This document shows, piece by piece, positions 1 through 11,600 of a stretch of 64,000 nt of DNA (positions are counted from its first letter, which is position 1; every line of letters begins with the position of its first letter). The stretch spans positions 1 to 64,000 of the forward strand of contig NZ_QURB01000007.1 of NCBI RefSeq assembly GCF_003402975.1, in the 5' to 3' direction. A program made the position numbers and the translations under genes. The DNA comes from Brumimicrobium aurantiacum. GTDB taxonomy: Bacteria > Bacteroidota > Bacteroidia > Flavobacteriales_D > Crocinitomicaceae. Below the pieces are notes generated by a model. That model did no database searches, was not told where the DNA came from, and worked only from the letters and a program-made list of their open reading frames with translations.

Positions 1-118
1 CCAATTCAAGTCCGTTCGATAAGTAGTCAAACGAGCCGTTGAGTTCTGCAACTCGGTCTTTACAACGGTTGATTTGTTTAATGTCCGCTTGTTGTCTTAT
101 GCAAGAATTGTTTTCCAT
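1..118 (-). CDS. ArsR-family transcriptional regulator, N-terminal part only
   Basis: The minus strand opens with an ATG at 118 and runs uninterrupted off the left edge of the window (39 codons visible). The start reads MENNSCIRQQADIKQI, followed by NRCKDRV and SFDYLSNGLEL. I recognise this as the N-terminal extension of Bacteroidetes ArsR/SmtB-type winged-helix repressors, which sit beside metal-resistance genes. The winged helix itself lies outside the window, so the family call rests on the N-terminus alone and the inducer cannot be stated. A good TTG-N19-TATTTTTG promoter lies immediately upstream and predicts an almost leaderless mRNA. Confidence 0.6.
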   Translation of the reverse strand, partial: MENNSCIRQQADIKQINRCKDRVAELNGSFDYLSNGLEL

Positions 119-123
119 AAACA

Positions 124-153
124 CAAAAATAGTCAACTTGTTTATTTAAGCAA
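124..153 (-). promoter_or_regulatory. Bacteroidetes-type promoter of the ArsR-like gene
   Basis: On the minus strand a TTG (plus 151-153) is followed after 19 nt by TATTTTTG (plus 124-131), matching the Bacteroidetes sigma-ABfr consensus TTG-N17-23-TAnnTTTG. The predicted transcript start falls about 2 nt before the ATG at 118, so the mRNA would be nearly leaderless (inference). Confidence 0.5.
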
Positions 154-173
154 ATGCTAAAATACAATATTTT

Positions 174-200
174 AAAAATAACCCGATTTGTTTCTCGGGT
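174..200 (-). terminator. Candidate terminator
   Basis: ACCCGA (181-186) and TCGGGT (195-200) form a 6 bp stem with an 8 nt loop. On the minus strand the stem is followed by TTATTTTT. It could end the transcript of the NTF2-like gene (354-818). Confidence 0.4.
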
Positions 201-251
201 CGTATTATTGCCTGACCGCTAACTCATTTATCCCCTTACCATCAGACTACT

Positions 252-275
252 AAGCCAACAACCATTTGTTGGCTT
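252..275. other. Perfect 10 bp hairpin with GCCAAC/GTTGGC ends
   Basis: AAGCCAACAA (252-261) pairs perfectly with TTGTTGGCTT (266-275) around a CCAT loop. The GCCAAC/GTTGGC arms are the same words that bound the cassette sites at 24.5-29.6 kb. There is no T-tract, so it is a weak terminator candidate. Nothing else is evident between 119 and 353 apart from the promoter and the terminator candidate listed separately. Confidence 0.45.
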
Positions 276-353
276 TGTGCACCGTCAGATAAAGTTATTC
301 TCCTCTAAAATAATAATTTTCTGAATAGTTTGAAATTTAGCATCACTACCTTT

Positions 354-818
354 CTAATTCTTCGCCATGTATTTGTCCAATTGTTCTCCTGTGGTTTTTT
401 GGATTTTGTTTTTTAGGAAGGAAGACCAACCCATCAAGTGTCCAACAGGTCCCATGGCTTGTTTTGACCATTTCCATACGTCGAAAGTGTCTATATGCTC
501 AATGATTTTCCCGTCTTTAAATTTGAAATGAGCAGAAACCAAATTGATCACTTTTCTCTTTTTTGGACCGAAGTTATATTCTGCTCTCCAATTTGCTGAA
601 CCTGTGTCACCATCGATATTTATGTTGCTGAAGGTGATTTTCGATTGAGCACCGCGTGAAAGCAACATTTCCCACATTTTACAGGCTCTTTTTCCTTCTA
701 ATGTTCCAAAAGCAGGATCAGTGAAGCGAACATTTTCATGATAACATGCTGTCATTACTTTGCTGTCTCCGTTAGAAAATGCAGTGTAAAATTTATTGAT
801 TAATTCATTATGATCCAT
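354..818 (-). CDS. NTF2-like / SnoaL-like domain protein
   Basis: 154 aa, a single small alpha+beta barrel domain of the SnoaL/NTF2-like superfamily. It opens with the typical NELINKFYTAFSNGD helix and the YHENVRFTDPAFG strand, and ends with the GKIIEHIDTFD strand motif. Members are small cone-shaped barrels used as isomerases, cyclases or simple ligand binders, and the sequence does not reveal the substrate. There is no signal peptide, so it is cytoplasmic. It lies 16 nt downstream of the YdeI-like gene on the same strand, so co-transcription with 835-1410 and 1425-2411 is likely. Family call secure, function unknown. Confidence 0.8.
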   Translation of the reverse strand: MDHNELINKFYTAFSNGDSKVMTACYHENVRFTDPAFGTLEGKRACKMWEMLLSRGAQSKITFSNINIDGDTGSANWRAEYNFGPKKRKVINLVSAHFKFKDGKIIEHIDTFDVWKWSKQAMGPVGHLMGWSSFLKNKIQKTTGEQLDKYMAKN

Positions 819-834
819 TGTATTTGCTTTAAAA

Positions 835-1410
835 TTATCTAAATTGTTTTGGCTTTAATCCTTGTGCGGAAAGTTCAACCGTTTCGTTTATGCGTTTAAT
901 TCTTGTGTCACTTCTTTTGGCGGTCACAACCCATTGTAATATGGATTTACGATTCGATTTACTTAACGATAAAAAGTAGGCTTCAGCCTTAGGATTACTT
1001 TTTAAGGCTTGGTCTAAATCCTTTGGAATGATGAGGTTTTCAACATCGTCGAGTAAAGACCAATTACCGTTCTCTTTCGCAATCTCTATCGTTTTATATC
1101 CTGCTTCTTGTATTAAATCTTGCTCCATCAACACCTTCACCTTGTCTTTGTTCACCTTTGACCATGTACTTTTCGGGTTGCGTTTACTGTATAGTTGTCG
1201 GTACTTTTCTTCATCAATCGATTTCTTGGTACTGTCAATCCAACCAAAACAAATGGCTTCATCTACGGCTTCACTCCACGATAAGCTGGGTATTCCTGTC
1301 TTTTTACGATAAAAAATGACCCAAATCGATTGTTGGGTAGCATGATTTTGGGCTAACCAATTTCTCCATTCTGCTTTATTTGCAGGGTAAAACGTTTCCA
1401 AAGCTGACAT
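835..1410 (-). CDS. YdeI/OmpD-associated family protein
   Basis: About 191 aa from the ATG at 1410 (MSALETFYPANK). The reading frame stays open upstream to 1497, but that part overlaps the next gene and lacks family features. Recognisable family signatures are the N-terminal WRNWLAQNH, the IWVIFYRKKTG strand, SWSEAVDEAICFGWIDS, and YSKRNPKSTWSKVNKDKV. The family is cytoplasmic and of poorly defined function; E. coli YdeI has been linked to stress and peptide resistance. It is packed between the oxidoreductase gene (14 nt away) and the NTF2-like gene, which suggests a three-gene stress or metabolite operon (inference). Confidence 0.8.
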   Translation of the reverse strand: MSALETFYPANKAEWRNWLAQNHATQQSIWVIFYRKKTGIPSLSWSEAVDEAICFGWIDSTKKSIDEEKYRQLYSKRNPKSTWSKVNKDKVKVLMEQDLIQEAGYKTIEIAKENGNWSLLDDVENLIIPKDLDQALKSNPKAEAYFLSLSKSNRKSILQWVVTAKRSDTRIKRINETVELSAQGLKPKQFR

Positions 1411-1424
1411 TTTGTAAAAATAGT

Positions 1425-2411
1425 TTAATCTTTTTGATTCAATGAAATCACGATTTTTCCAGTGTGTAAACCTTCTCCAAAACGTTGTACAGCCCATGGA
1501 ATTTTATCGAAGCTATGAGGTCCGTCGATGATACATTTTAATTTCTTTTCAGCATATAATTGGTTGATGAATTCCAAATCGTGATTGCCTTTTAACATGA
1601 GTACTTGAACTCTTTTCGTGCTCAATATTTTTAACAGTGGTTTCATGTAAATCATTTGAAGAAGTTTACCTGATTTTCCGCCTATTGATATGTATTTTCC
1701 TTTTGGATTAAGTACAGGTAAAAATCGCCAAATATTTCTGTTGGTTTTACAATCTAAAATGAGATCATATTTTTGCTTCTCTTTGGTGAAATCAACCTTT
1801 TTATAATCGACAACTTCATCAAATCCTAGGGTTTTCATGGTAGATAATTTTTCTCCAGTATCCACTCCTGTAACATGTGTGTTAAAGGTTTTAGCAATTT
1901 GAATGGCAAAAGTTCCTACACCTCCGCCACCGCCGTTGACGAGGATTTTTTGATTGTCCTTTAGCTGACCTAAATCACGCAAACCTTGTAAAGCCAGCAT
2001 TGCTGCATGTGGAATACTTGCCGCTTCTTCAAAACTGATTTCCTTTGGTTTTAATTCAACCGCTTTTTCATTGAGTGAAATGTATTCTGCAAAGCTTCCA
2101 AAACCAAAGTCAGAAGTATCTCCATACACTTCATCACCGATTTTAAACCGCGTAACATTTTTACCAAGTCCAGTAACGATGCCAGAAAGTTCCATGCCAG
2201 GAATTGCGTATTTCTTGCGTGGTTTTGACAATCCAAATAAAAGTCGATAAGTGAGGGGATTTCCAGAAGTTACTGACCAATCATAATCATTTACAGTGGT
2301 TGCACAAACTTGAATCAAGATATCGTTGTCCTTTGGTTGAGGTCTATCCAATTCAACTTGCTGAAGTGCATCAAGTGGACTTCCATACTTCTTAACTTTA
2401 AAGGCTTTCAT
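1425..2411 (-). CDS. NAD(P)-dependent MDR-family oxidoreductase (quinone reductase-like)
   Basis: 328 aa from MKAFKVKKYG at 2411; the frame is open to 2432 but the extra residues are not family-like. It is a medium-chain dehydrogenase/reductase with an N-terminal GroES-like domain (PGMELSGIV, GDEVYGD) and a Rossmann fold containing NGGGGGVGTFAIQIAK for NAD(P)H. The catalytic-zinc ligands of alcohol dehydrogenases are absent, which points to the quinone/enone reductase branch. The last half (FLPVLNPKGKYISIGG) resembles reductases of reactive carbonyls. It is first in the minus-strand cluster with the YdeI-like and NTF2-like genes. The substrate is not predictable. Confidence 0.85.
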   Translation of the reverse strand: MKAFKVKKYGSPLDALQQVELDRPQPKDNDILIQVCATTVNDYDWSVTSGNPLTYRLLFGLSKPRKKYAIPGMELSGIVTGLGKNVTRFKIGDEVYGDTSDFGFGSFAEYISLNEKAVELKPKEISFEEAASIPHAAMLALQGLRDLGQLKDNQKILVNGGGGGVGTFAIQIAKTFNTHVTGVDTGEKLSTMKTLGFDEVVDYKKVDFTKEKQKYDLILDCKTNRNIWRFLPVLNPKGKYISIGGKSGKLLQMIYMKPLLKILSTKRVQVLMLKGNHDLEFINQLYAEKKLKCIIDGPHSFDKIPWAVQRFGEGLHTGKIVISLNQKD

Positions 2412-2654
2412 TGGAGGCATAAGGTTATACAAGTTTAAAATTATTCGCTTTGTAAAAATAATGACTTATTGTAATAAAATCCTCGAGCTTCGTGATTAAT
2501 TAGATTGAGATCTAAATAAACACTGGTCTCTATGTTTCAAGTTGCGTTAGACTTCCTTAATTTAAAATCTTAAAAACTCTTTTCTTTATTGTTTTCGATG
2601 AAAGAATTACTGTAGGTTTTTGATAATTCCTATTTTTACCTAAAACACAAGAAT

Positions 2655-4277
2655 ATGCAAGAATTCAAAGGTCAAATTGTCGACATTAACAATAGAAAAA
2701 TTTTCAAAGGAGTAATTAATGTGGAAAATGGAAAGATTCATTCTATTACGCCGAACGAAGATGTTCCCAATCAATTTATTTTACCAGGCTTTATTGATGC
2801 GCATGTTCATGTCGAAAGTTCAATGTTGATTCCTTCAGAATTTGCGCGATTGGCTGTTAAACAAGGAACCGTTGCAACTATTTCAGATCCTCATGAAATA
2901 GGAAATGTTTTAGGAAGGGCAGGAGTAGAGTATATGATTGCTAATGGAAATCAAACGCCTTTTAAGTTTTTCTTTGGAGCGCCATCCTGTGTTCCAGCAA
3001 CAGTTTTTGAGACTGCAGGTGCGACCATAGACCTTGAAGATATTCGTGCTTTATTTAAGTTGCCGCGAGTCAATTATTTGGCGGAAATGATGAATTATCC
3101 AGGGGTGTTATTTGAGGATAAAGAAGTCATGGCTAAAATCGAATTGGCCAAAAGTTTAAATAAGCGCGTGGATGGCCATGCACCTGGTTTACGTGGAGAG
3201 GATGCTAAAAAGTATATTGCAGCAGGAATTGAAACAGACCACGAATGTTTTACCAAGGAAGAGGCTTTTGATAAGCTAAAACATGGTATGAAAATATTGA
3301 TTCGTGAAGGAAGTGCAGCCAAAAACTTTGAAGCACTTTATACATTGATTGATGAATTTCCAAATGAAATTATGCTGTGTTCAGACGATAAACATCCTAA
3401 TGATTTTGTACGTGGACATATCAATAAACTCGTTGCACGTGCTGTAGCGAAGGGGTGTGATTTATATAATGTCTTAAGTGCAGCTTGTTTGAATCCTATT
3501 GAACATTACAACATGGATGTCGGACAGATGCGTGTTGGAGACCAAGCTGATTTTTGTATCGTTGATGACCTCGAAAACTTTGAGGTCAAACAAACTATAA
3601 TTGATGGAAATATTGTCTTTGAAAATGGAAAAGTAAATTTCCCTAGTGTTGCTGCAGAATTACCTAATAATTTTCATTGTTCTCCGATTGCATTAGCGCA
3701 ATTAAAGTTAAACGCGGAAAGTGAAAATGTACGTGTAATTGTAGTGGAAGACGGTCAGTTGGTCACCAAAGAAGAAAGTATTAAACTTCAATCTAAAGAT
3801 GAAGAATTAACACCCGATCTCGAAAAGGATGTATTGAAAGTAGTGGTAGTGAATCGCTATCATGATGCCAAACCTTCCGTCGCTTTGATTAAAAACTTTG
3901 GATTAAAATCTGGAGCTATTGCTTCATGTGTTGCACATGATAGTCACAATATTATATGTGTGGGAACCAATGACGAAGATATTCAAAAGGCCATTAATTT
4001 AATAGTAGGTGAAAAGGGAGGTGTGTCTTTAGCAAATGGAGAAGAATCTGAAGTTTTAGGTTTACCAGTTGCGGGAATCATGACGGATAAAAGTGGAGAA
4101 GAAGTTGCTGAAAAATATGAGCAATTAGATCAAAAAGCAAAAGATTTAGGTTCTACTTTAACTTCACCTTACATGACACTTTCCTTTTGTGCATTATTGG
4201 TTATTCCACAATTAAAACTAAGTGATAAAGGACTCTTTGATGGGAGGAAGTTTGAGTTTGTCTCGCTTTACAAGTAG
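2655..4277 (+). CDS. ade: Adenine deaminase
   Basis: 540 aa, an amidohydrolase of the microbial Ade type, close to the usual family length (about 550-600). It converts adenine to hypoxanthine in purine salvage. Metal-site motifs are in order: PGFIDAHVHVESS at the start of the barrel, SDPHEIGNVLG, MAEMMNYPGV, VDGHAPGL, GIETDHEC, and LCSDDKHP. The C-terminal part carries the VVNRYH and GLKSGAIASCVAHDSHN signatures of the Ade-specific domain. It is cytoplasmic and lies alone on the plus strand, divergent from the MDR gene with about 240 nt between starts. Confidence 0.95.
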   Translation: MQEFKGQIVDINNRKIFKGVINVENGKIHSITPNEDVPNQFILPGFIDAHVHVESSMLIPSEFARLAVKQGTVATISDPHEIGNVLGRAGVEYMIANGNQTPFKFFFGAPSCVPATVFETAGATIDLEDIRALFKLPRVNYLAEMMNYPGVLFEDKEVMAKIELAKSLNKRVDGHAPGLRGEDAKKYIAAGIETDHECFTKEEAFDKLKHGMKILIREGSAAKNFEALYTLIDEFPNEIMLCSDDKHPNDFVRGHINKLVARAVAKGCDLYNVLSAACLNPIEHYNMDVGQMRVGDQADFCIVDDLENFEVKQTIIDGNIVFENGKVNFPSVAAELPNNFHCSPIALAQLKLNAESENVRVIVVEDGQLVTKEESIKLQSKDEELTPDLEKDVLKVVVVNRYHDAKPSVALIKNFGLKSGAIASCVAHDSHNIICVGTNDEDIQKAINLIVGEKGGVSLANGEESEVLGLPVAGIMTDKSGEEVAEKYEQLDQKAKDLGSTLTSPYMTLSFCALLVIPQLKLSDKGLFDGRKFEFVSLYK

Positions 4278-4553
4278 TTGTTACTATGCCGTAGCTTTGA
4301 TTGCACTAGTTATGTTTTTTTATTGAGCCTAATTCTATATCCGGATAGGCGATTAAGGGTAACCACAGCGTAGCGACATTCTTTGAGTGAATTCAAAGAA
4401 AGGTTAATAATATAGCACCACATTGTGTGCTAACGATGAATGTATTGCAGTTTCGAAGGAATCATTTAAGTCGAAAAAAAGTTAGAAATTATAAAATATC
4501 CTTCAAACGTAAATCTTAAATTTACAATATAAACAAAACTTAAAAACCGAGAT
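4278..4553. other. Intergenic region with a hairpin
   Basis: 276 nt without a gene. TTCTTTGA (4379-4386) and TCAAAGAA (4393-4400) form a perfect 8 bp hairpin with a 6 nt loop. No T-tract follows. A GCTAACGATGAATG run near 4429 recalls the left arm of the cassette sites at 24-29 kb, but no matching right arm is present. Nothing else stands out. Confidence 0.35.
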
Positions 4554-5417
4554 ATGAGTCAAAATCATCATCATACCGACCGTTCAACAAGTAATTTAAA
4601 ACTTGCGTTTTGGATGAATCTTGGTTTTTCCATTTTTGAAATTATTGGAGGAATTTATGTCAATAGTGTAGCTGTTGTGTCTGATGCGATACATGATCTT
4701 GGAGATAGTTTATCATTGGGAACAGCGTGGTATTGTGAAAAGAAATCCAAGCAAAAAGCTGATGATCAATATTCTTATGGTTATGGACGATATTCTTTGC
4801 TCGGGGCGTTAATCAATAGTATGGTTTTGTTATTGGGTTCAGGTTTTGTCATTTATGCAGCAATCGATCGTTTGATTCATCCAGAAAGTTCAGATGCGCT
4901 AGGAATGATTGTTTTTGCCATTGTCGGAATTGCGGTAAATGGTTTTGTGGTTTTACGGATGAGGTCATCAAAAAAACTCAATGAAAAAGTGGTGTTTTGG
5001 CATATGTTGGAAGATGTGTTGGGTTGGACCGCTGTATTGATTGCTGCAATTGTTATGTATTTCTATCCGACTCCTTATATTGATCCTATTTTATCTTTGG
5101 CCATAACAGGCTACATTTTATACGGTGTTTTTGGGCGCCTAAAAGAAACCTTATATTTCTTTTTACAAGGAGTGCCGAAAGAGGTGCAATTATCAGAAAT
5201 TCGAACTAAAATTTTAGCCCTTCCAAATGTTAGCGACGTTAATCATGCACATGTTTGGTCGTTGGATGGAGAGCAAAATATTTTTTCTGCACATGTTACA
5301 GTTTATGCCATTAAAAACATAGAGCAAGTTTCCATTGTAAAAAGTCAGGTAAAAGAAATACTTAAGCCTCATCATTTGAAATGTTCGACAATTGATATTG
5401 AAATTGAGGAAGAATAG
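4554..5417 (+). CDS. Cation diffusion facilitator (CDF) metal exporter
   Basis: 287 aa inner-membrane CDF antiporter, probably exporting Zn2+ or similar divalent ions in exchange for protons. A His-rich N-terminus (NHHHTD) precedes six predicted membrane helices. The transport-site residues are the paired HxxxD motifs: H47/D51 in helix II (SDAIHDLGD) and H150/D154 in helix V (WHMLEDVLG). The cytoplasmic C-terminal domain (LPNVSDVNHAHVWSLDGEQNIFSAHV) has the expected ferredoxin-like dimer fold. The helix II H with helix V H/D pattern fits Zn-type CDFs. Alone on its strand; no metal-responsive regulator is adjacent. Confidence 0.93.
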   Translation: MSQNHHHTDRSTSNLKLAFWMNLGFSIFEIIGGIYVNSVAVVSDAIHDLGDSLSLGTAWYCEKKSKQKADDQYSYGYGRYSLLGALINSMVLLLGSGFVIYAAIDRLIHPESSDALGMIVFAIVGIAVNGFVVLRMRSSKKLNEKVVFWHMLEDVLGWTAVLIAAIVMYFYPTPYIDPILSLAITGYILYGVFGRLKETLYFFLQGVPKEVQLSEIRTKILALPNVSDVNHAHVWSLDGEQNIFSAHVTVYAIKNIEQVSIVKSQVKEILKPHHLKCSTIDIEIEEE

Positions 5418-5690
5418 CGTTTCTAATTTTGAACATTTTTGAATTTTATCCACAATTGAATGTAATTTATCAAGAGCGATGAAGTTGTATCTGTTTTTTT
5501 TATAATTTTATCATCGAATTTAAATATTTAATTATTTGATTTTCTTGCGGTTGTCTTATTGCTTCCGATTGTGAGTAAAATTGTATTTTCATATTTAGTC
5601 CGCTTTAAAACTTTAGAAAAGAAAAGGTGAGTTTATAAAAGCGATTTATCAATATTATTATTTAAAGAAAAACCTAAATTAACTTATCAT

Positions 5691-8600
5691 ATGAATCGAT
5701 TGATACTAACCACAATAGTACTGTTTTGTATATTCTTTACTGGAAATACTCAAAACTGTCCATCATATTCGACATTAACAGCCACAGGAGAGGCTTGTGC
5801 AGGCCAGACTTACACAATGCACTTTGCAAATACATCTTGTCCTAGTGAAATAAATTTTGATTACAGTGGTAATATCAATGTTGGAGGAAGTGTATTGATG
5901 GAAAGTATTTTGACTGGAAATACAATTTACAGTGAAAGTTCGGTTGGTGGCCATTCAGCGAGCATAGGGCCAATTGATCCTACATTAGAAGGTACAGCTT
6001 TTAAATTGTCAACGACAAACGCCACATATACTATTTCTCAAAACGGAATAACTACAGGTCAGGCAATCAGTGAAGAAATATATTTTAACTTAAAGCCAAT
6101 CATTAGTTCTGCTACCTTAAGCATAACTACTCCATCTGGTGTTGTGACAAGATCGGTTCAGTATTGTAAGGATTTTAATGTTGGATTAGAACTTGAAAAC
6201 ACTGATTACTGTAATACTTTGAATGTTGCTTTACCATGGGAATTAAGATGTGACCAAACGAATACTTTATTAGGCTCCGGAAATCACAATGTAACTGTTT
6301 ATCCTTCTGTGCCTTCAAATACCAACGATTTGGTTGATATTGTATGGAATCAAACAACATGTGAATGGGATGTTTCTGCCAATTTTGATTGTGATAATTC
6401 TGACATTGGAAATATTTTCACCATTTCTCCAGATCCTACTTCGGGTCCTACAAATACTTGTGTTGACGGAAATGAAACATTTACAATAGAATATTTAGGA
6501 GTAAGTGGTAGCCCAAACTGTTGTTCAAATGCTGGGCCTAAAGTACCCGTAGAATTTAATACGGCAACCTCGGTAGGAAATACAACAGTGGAAAACTCCC
6601 TATTTGGAGGTACAAATAACGCTGGCTATATCACTATTCCACCAAATAATTTAGGAGGTTCAGCAAATGCCTTGAATCTGTCTGTATCCATAAACAATTA
6701 TTGTTTCAATGCCCCAAATATTGACTATTTGATTAATATTTTTGTGGATGGTATTGTGGTAGTGAATTCTAAACATTATAACCCTATCATCACCTTAGGG
6801 TATAATCTTTCAAATATACCTTGGTATGATCAAAATAGTGTAGTGGATATTTATGTTTCACCGATACTATTGTCTAATGGTGGAGTCAATACAACTTATT
6901 CACCCAATGCTGTTTGTGGAAGTTTAAATCCAATGGAATGGACAGCAGATATAACAGCTTCATTAGATGTTGAATTCATAGATTCGATAGGTACAGGTTT
7001 GCCATGTACAAATGATACGATAATTCCTCATGTGAACTGTACTCCTGATCAGCCAGCTTTGGTCTTAGCTTCAGCTGCTGATTGTAATTTACCAAGTACT
7101 TTAGAAGTTACAAATTATGATAATGCTTTAAGCTATACTTTTGTACCTACAGGACCTACGATTAATGCGGCAGGGATCATAAGTGGTGTTGCAGGAAATT
7201 ATTCTATTGAAGCCAATAATGGAAGCTGTTCAAGCTCAAGTAACTTTACCATCGACCCAGGAAATCCAGTACCTTCCTACTCAGTGAGTTCAGTAAATCC
7301 TACCGTTTGTAGTGGGAGTGATGGTTACATTCTACTCTCAGGATTAGACAATTCAGTTACATATAGTGTGACTTATGATGATAATGGAACAACAGTTGGT
7401 CCAGCTAATTTTACTTCAAATACTTCTGGAGAAATTCAAATCACAGGTTTAAGTGCTGGTAGCTATGATAACTTTTTAGTAGATCTTAATGGTTGTTCTA
7501 CTAGTGATTTAAGCAATATTAATTTGACTGATCCAAGCGCTCCAACTGTTGATGCAGGGTTAGATCAAACGATTTGTGAGGGAACTTCAATTACATTGAA
7601 CGCAACAAGTACTCCACCTGGCGCAGTCTTTTCATGGGACAATGGCGTTGTTGATGGTATGGCTTTTTCTCCAAATTCGACATCAACATATACTGTGACA
7701 GCAGATTTGAATGGTTGTATTGGAACGGATAATGTAACAATTACTGTGACTCCTCAAGATACACCAACTTTTACAGCCATTGCAAGTTTTTGTGAAAATG
7801 ATGCAATTCCAACTTTGCCTACAAGTTCAAATGAAAATATCGCTGGAACCTGGAGTCCGGCAATTGTAAGTAATACACCCGGAACTACGACCTATACTTT
7901 TACGCCCGATGCGAGTGAATGTGCTTCAGTTGAAACGATGGATATCTTAGTATATGCGACTCCTAGTCCAACGATAAACCCTGTTGCAAATCAATGTTTA
8001 AATGCTTCTCCAGTAACACTAAACGCTTCTCCAGCTGGGGGAACATTTTCTGGAAATGGAGTTGTTGGTAATGTTTTCACGCCGTCGGTAGCAGGAATTG
8101 GAGTGCATACAATTGCTTATACCTACACTGATGGAAATGGATGTACAGGTGTTGGTACGATAGATATAGTAGTTGACTTTTTACTCGATTTTTCTTTGAG
8201 CTCAAATTCTCCAACAGTATGTGGAGGAAGTGATGGTGAAATTACCATTTCAGGATTAGAAATGAATACATCACATCAAGTTTCATACAACAAAAATGGT
8301 AACCTTGTTGGACCATTGACATTGATTTCTAATGCAAATGGAGAGATTACGATTACAGGATTGAGTGCTGGTGCATATTCAGATTTTATTGTTGATTGGA
8401 TTAGTTGTTCAGGATCTAATAACACAACAATTACCTTGTCTGACCCCAATGCACCAAACATTACGACGCCTGGTGATTATACAATATGTGAAGATTCACA
8501 AATAACACTTACAGCATTAAATCCTGATGGAGCAACAATTTCTTGGGATAATGGAGTTACAGATGGAGTTGCTTTTACGCCAACAACTACCACAACTTAT

Positions 8601-11600
8601 ACTGTAACAGGAACCTTAAATAATTGTATAGCTACTGACGATGTAATAGTAACGGTGGATATGAAAGTTGATCCTACTTTTGCTTCTGTTGTTGATTTCT
8701 GTGAAAATGAAACTGCTCCAGTATTGGGAAGTGTTTCAGATAATGGAATTACAGGAACTTGGAATCCTTCAGTAGTTTCAAATAATGTTGGAAATTCAAC
8801 CTATACTTTTACACCGATAAATTCAGCATGTGCGAATGAAATTGATTTTAATATTTCAGTGAATCCTGTGCCAACTCCAACAATAGATTCATTGGCAGAT
8901 ATGTGTGAACAGGCTGTGCCAGTTACATTAGTAGGAACACCTAATGGAGGTGTTTTCTCTGGTGCAGGAGTTACAGGAAGTACATTTGATCCTACTGTAG
9001 CAGGTTCTGGTGTTCATACAATTACTTATGAATATACTGATGGAAATGGTTGTATGGGGACAGCAACCACAAATATTAATGTTACAACGAATATATTATT
9101 TACTTTGAGTTCAACAGAACCTACAACTTGTAATGGAACTGATGGAACAATCACAATTGGTGGTTTAGATGCAGGTGAAATGTATGATGTATCTTATTTA
9201 TTTAACAATTCTAATATTGTTGGACCAATTACAATTACTGCTAATGGTGCTGGAAATGCTGTGATAACAGGATTGGGTGAAGGTTCATACACCGATTTTG
9301 ATGTGGTGTATAAAACATGTTCTGGGATTAATAATTCAACAATTGTTTTAAACGATCCTCCATTGCCAACAATTAATGCTGGATTGGATCAAGTCGTTTG
9401 TCAAGGTCAAACAACAATTTTAAGTGCGCATAATCCAGATGGTGCAACCATTTCTTGGAGTAATGGTATAACGGATAATATGAGTTTTACACCTCCTCAA
9501 GGAATTACAACTTATACCGTAACAGGAAGTTTAAATGCATGTATTTCAACAGACCAAGTAACTGTCACAGTTCCAACACCAATTATAAGTATGACTTCTC
9601 CAGGAAACTTAACGGCAAATTGTGATATATCTGAACAACCTGTATATGCTGATTTTGATGCTTTCTTAAATGCAGGAGGAACAATAAACTTGCCTGTTGA
9701 TGGATTAGTTGATTCAGCTTCATTTACACTAATAAGTGAAAATTCAGATGGTAACACTTGCCCTGAAATAGTCACAAGAGTTTATGAAATAACTGATGTT
9801 TGTGGAAATTCAGTTTCAACATCTCAATCTATAACAATTCATGATCTTGTCGATCCTACAGGAACTGCCCCAGCAGATCTTAGTCTTCAATGTATTGGGG
9901 ATTTACCTACTGCGGATCCATTATTGGTTACCGATGAAGCTGATAATTGTACGGTAAATCCAATTGTGAGTTTTATAAGTGAAGTGTCTGATGGAAATAC
10001 ATGTCCTGAAGTTATTACAAGAACTTATCGTGTAACTGATGATTGTGGAAATTCAATTGATTTGGTGCAAACAATCACGATAAATGATGATACTCCACCA
10101 ACAGGTGATGCTCCTTCAGATATTGCTGTTCAATGTATTGGAGATGTTCCTGCACAAGATATCAATTTAGTGACTAATGTTTCAGATAATTGTACTGTTA
10201 CACCAACTGTTACTTTTATAAGTGATGTTTCAGATGGAAATACTTGTCCAGAAATTATCACAAGAACTTATAATATCGCTGATGATTGTGGAAACAATGT
10301 GGACCTTGTGCAAATCATTACTGTTGGAGACAATATTGCGCCAACGGCAAATACTCCAGATACGCTAAAAGTAGATTGTTTAACAGATGTTCCTGCAGCT
10401 GATGTTACCGTAATTTCGGGTGTTTCTGATAATTGTACTTCCTCGCCAATGGTGGCTTTCGTTTCGGACGTGTCAGACGGAAATACATGTGCAGGTGAGC
10501 TCATTACAAGAACTTATAGTGTTACCGATGACTGTGGAAATGTAACTTCAATAGAACACATGATTTTAATTGAAAATTATGATCCAAACTTTAATATTGT
10601 TGGAAATGATCCAACGACTTGTGGTGGAGTAGATGGTTCGATTAGCTTAACAGGACTAAACCCTTCTACAGATTATTGGTTGACTTATGATGGAGGTACA
10701 TCAAATCTTATTACGACAGATGTAAATGGAGCGTATGAAATTACAGGTTTAACAGAAGGGAGTTATACAGATTTTACACTTGATGAAACTTCATGTAATG
10801 TTTGTTCGACAACTGAGAATGTTACGATTACCCTGAATGATCCTTTACCACCAACCATTGATGCTGGACCAGATCTAGTTGCTTGTGATGATGAGGTGAT
10901 CACGATCAATGCAATTAATCCTGATAATGCAAATTTAAGTTGGAATAATGGAGTAACCGATGGAGTTGGATTTGTTTCACCTTTAGGAACTACAAAATAT
11001 ATTGTGACTGCAGAATTGGCAAATTGTTTTGCAAAAGATTCATTAGAAGTTATGGTTAACCCACTTCCGAATGTATCAGCAGGAAATGATATTCAGATTT
11101 GTGATGGAGATCAAGTTACGCTAACTGCAACAGGAAATGCAGTTAATTATACATGGAATAATGGAGTAGTAGATGGAATTGCATTTACACCAACCTTAGG
11201 AATTACAAATTATATTGTGACTGCCACTTCAGTAGATGGTTGTGAAAATAAGGATACTGTAGAAGTTGAAGTGATGGTGTCGCCAGATGTTTCATTTGCA
11301 GCCAATAGAACTGTTGGTTGTGCTCCTGATGAGATAAATATTTTGAATACAACACCTGGATCAATTCAAGAGTGTAAGTATACGATTGATGGTGGCCACC
11401 AATATTACGATTGTAATATCGCTCCAACTTTTCTTAATGCAGGTTGTTATGATATCAATTTAGAAGTTGAATTGACCAATGGTTGTGTGGATGATCTTAC
11501 AATGGTCGATTACATTTGTATGGATGATTATCCAGTGGCTAATTTTACTGTTGAACCAGAGGAACTATCTAATATCTACAACGAAGCAGAATTTACCAAT

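Noticed and set aside
835-1497. Longer start for the YdeI-like gene at 1497
   Set aside because: The extra 29 codons overlap the oxidoreductase gene and do not resemble the family; the ATG at 1410 begins a typical N-terminus.
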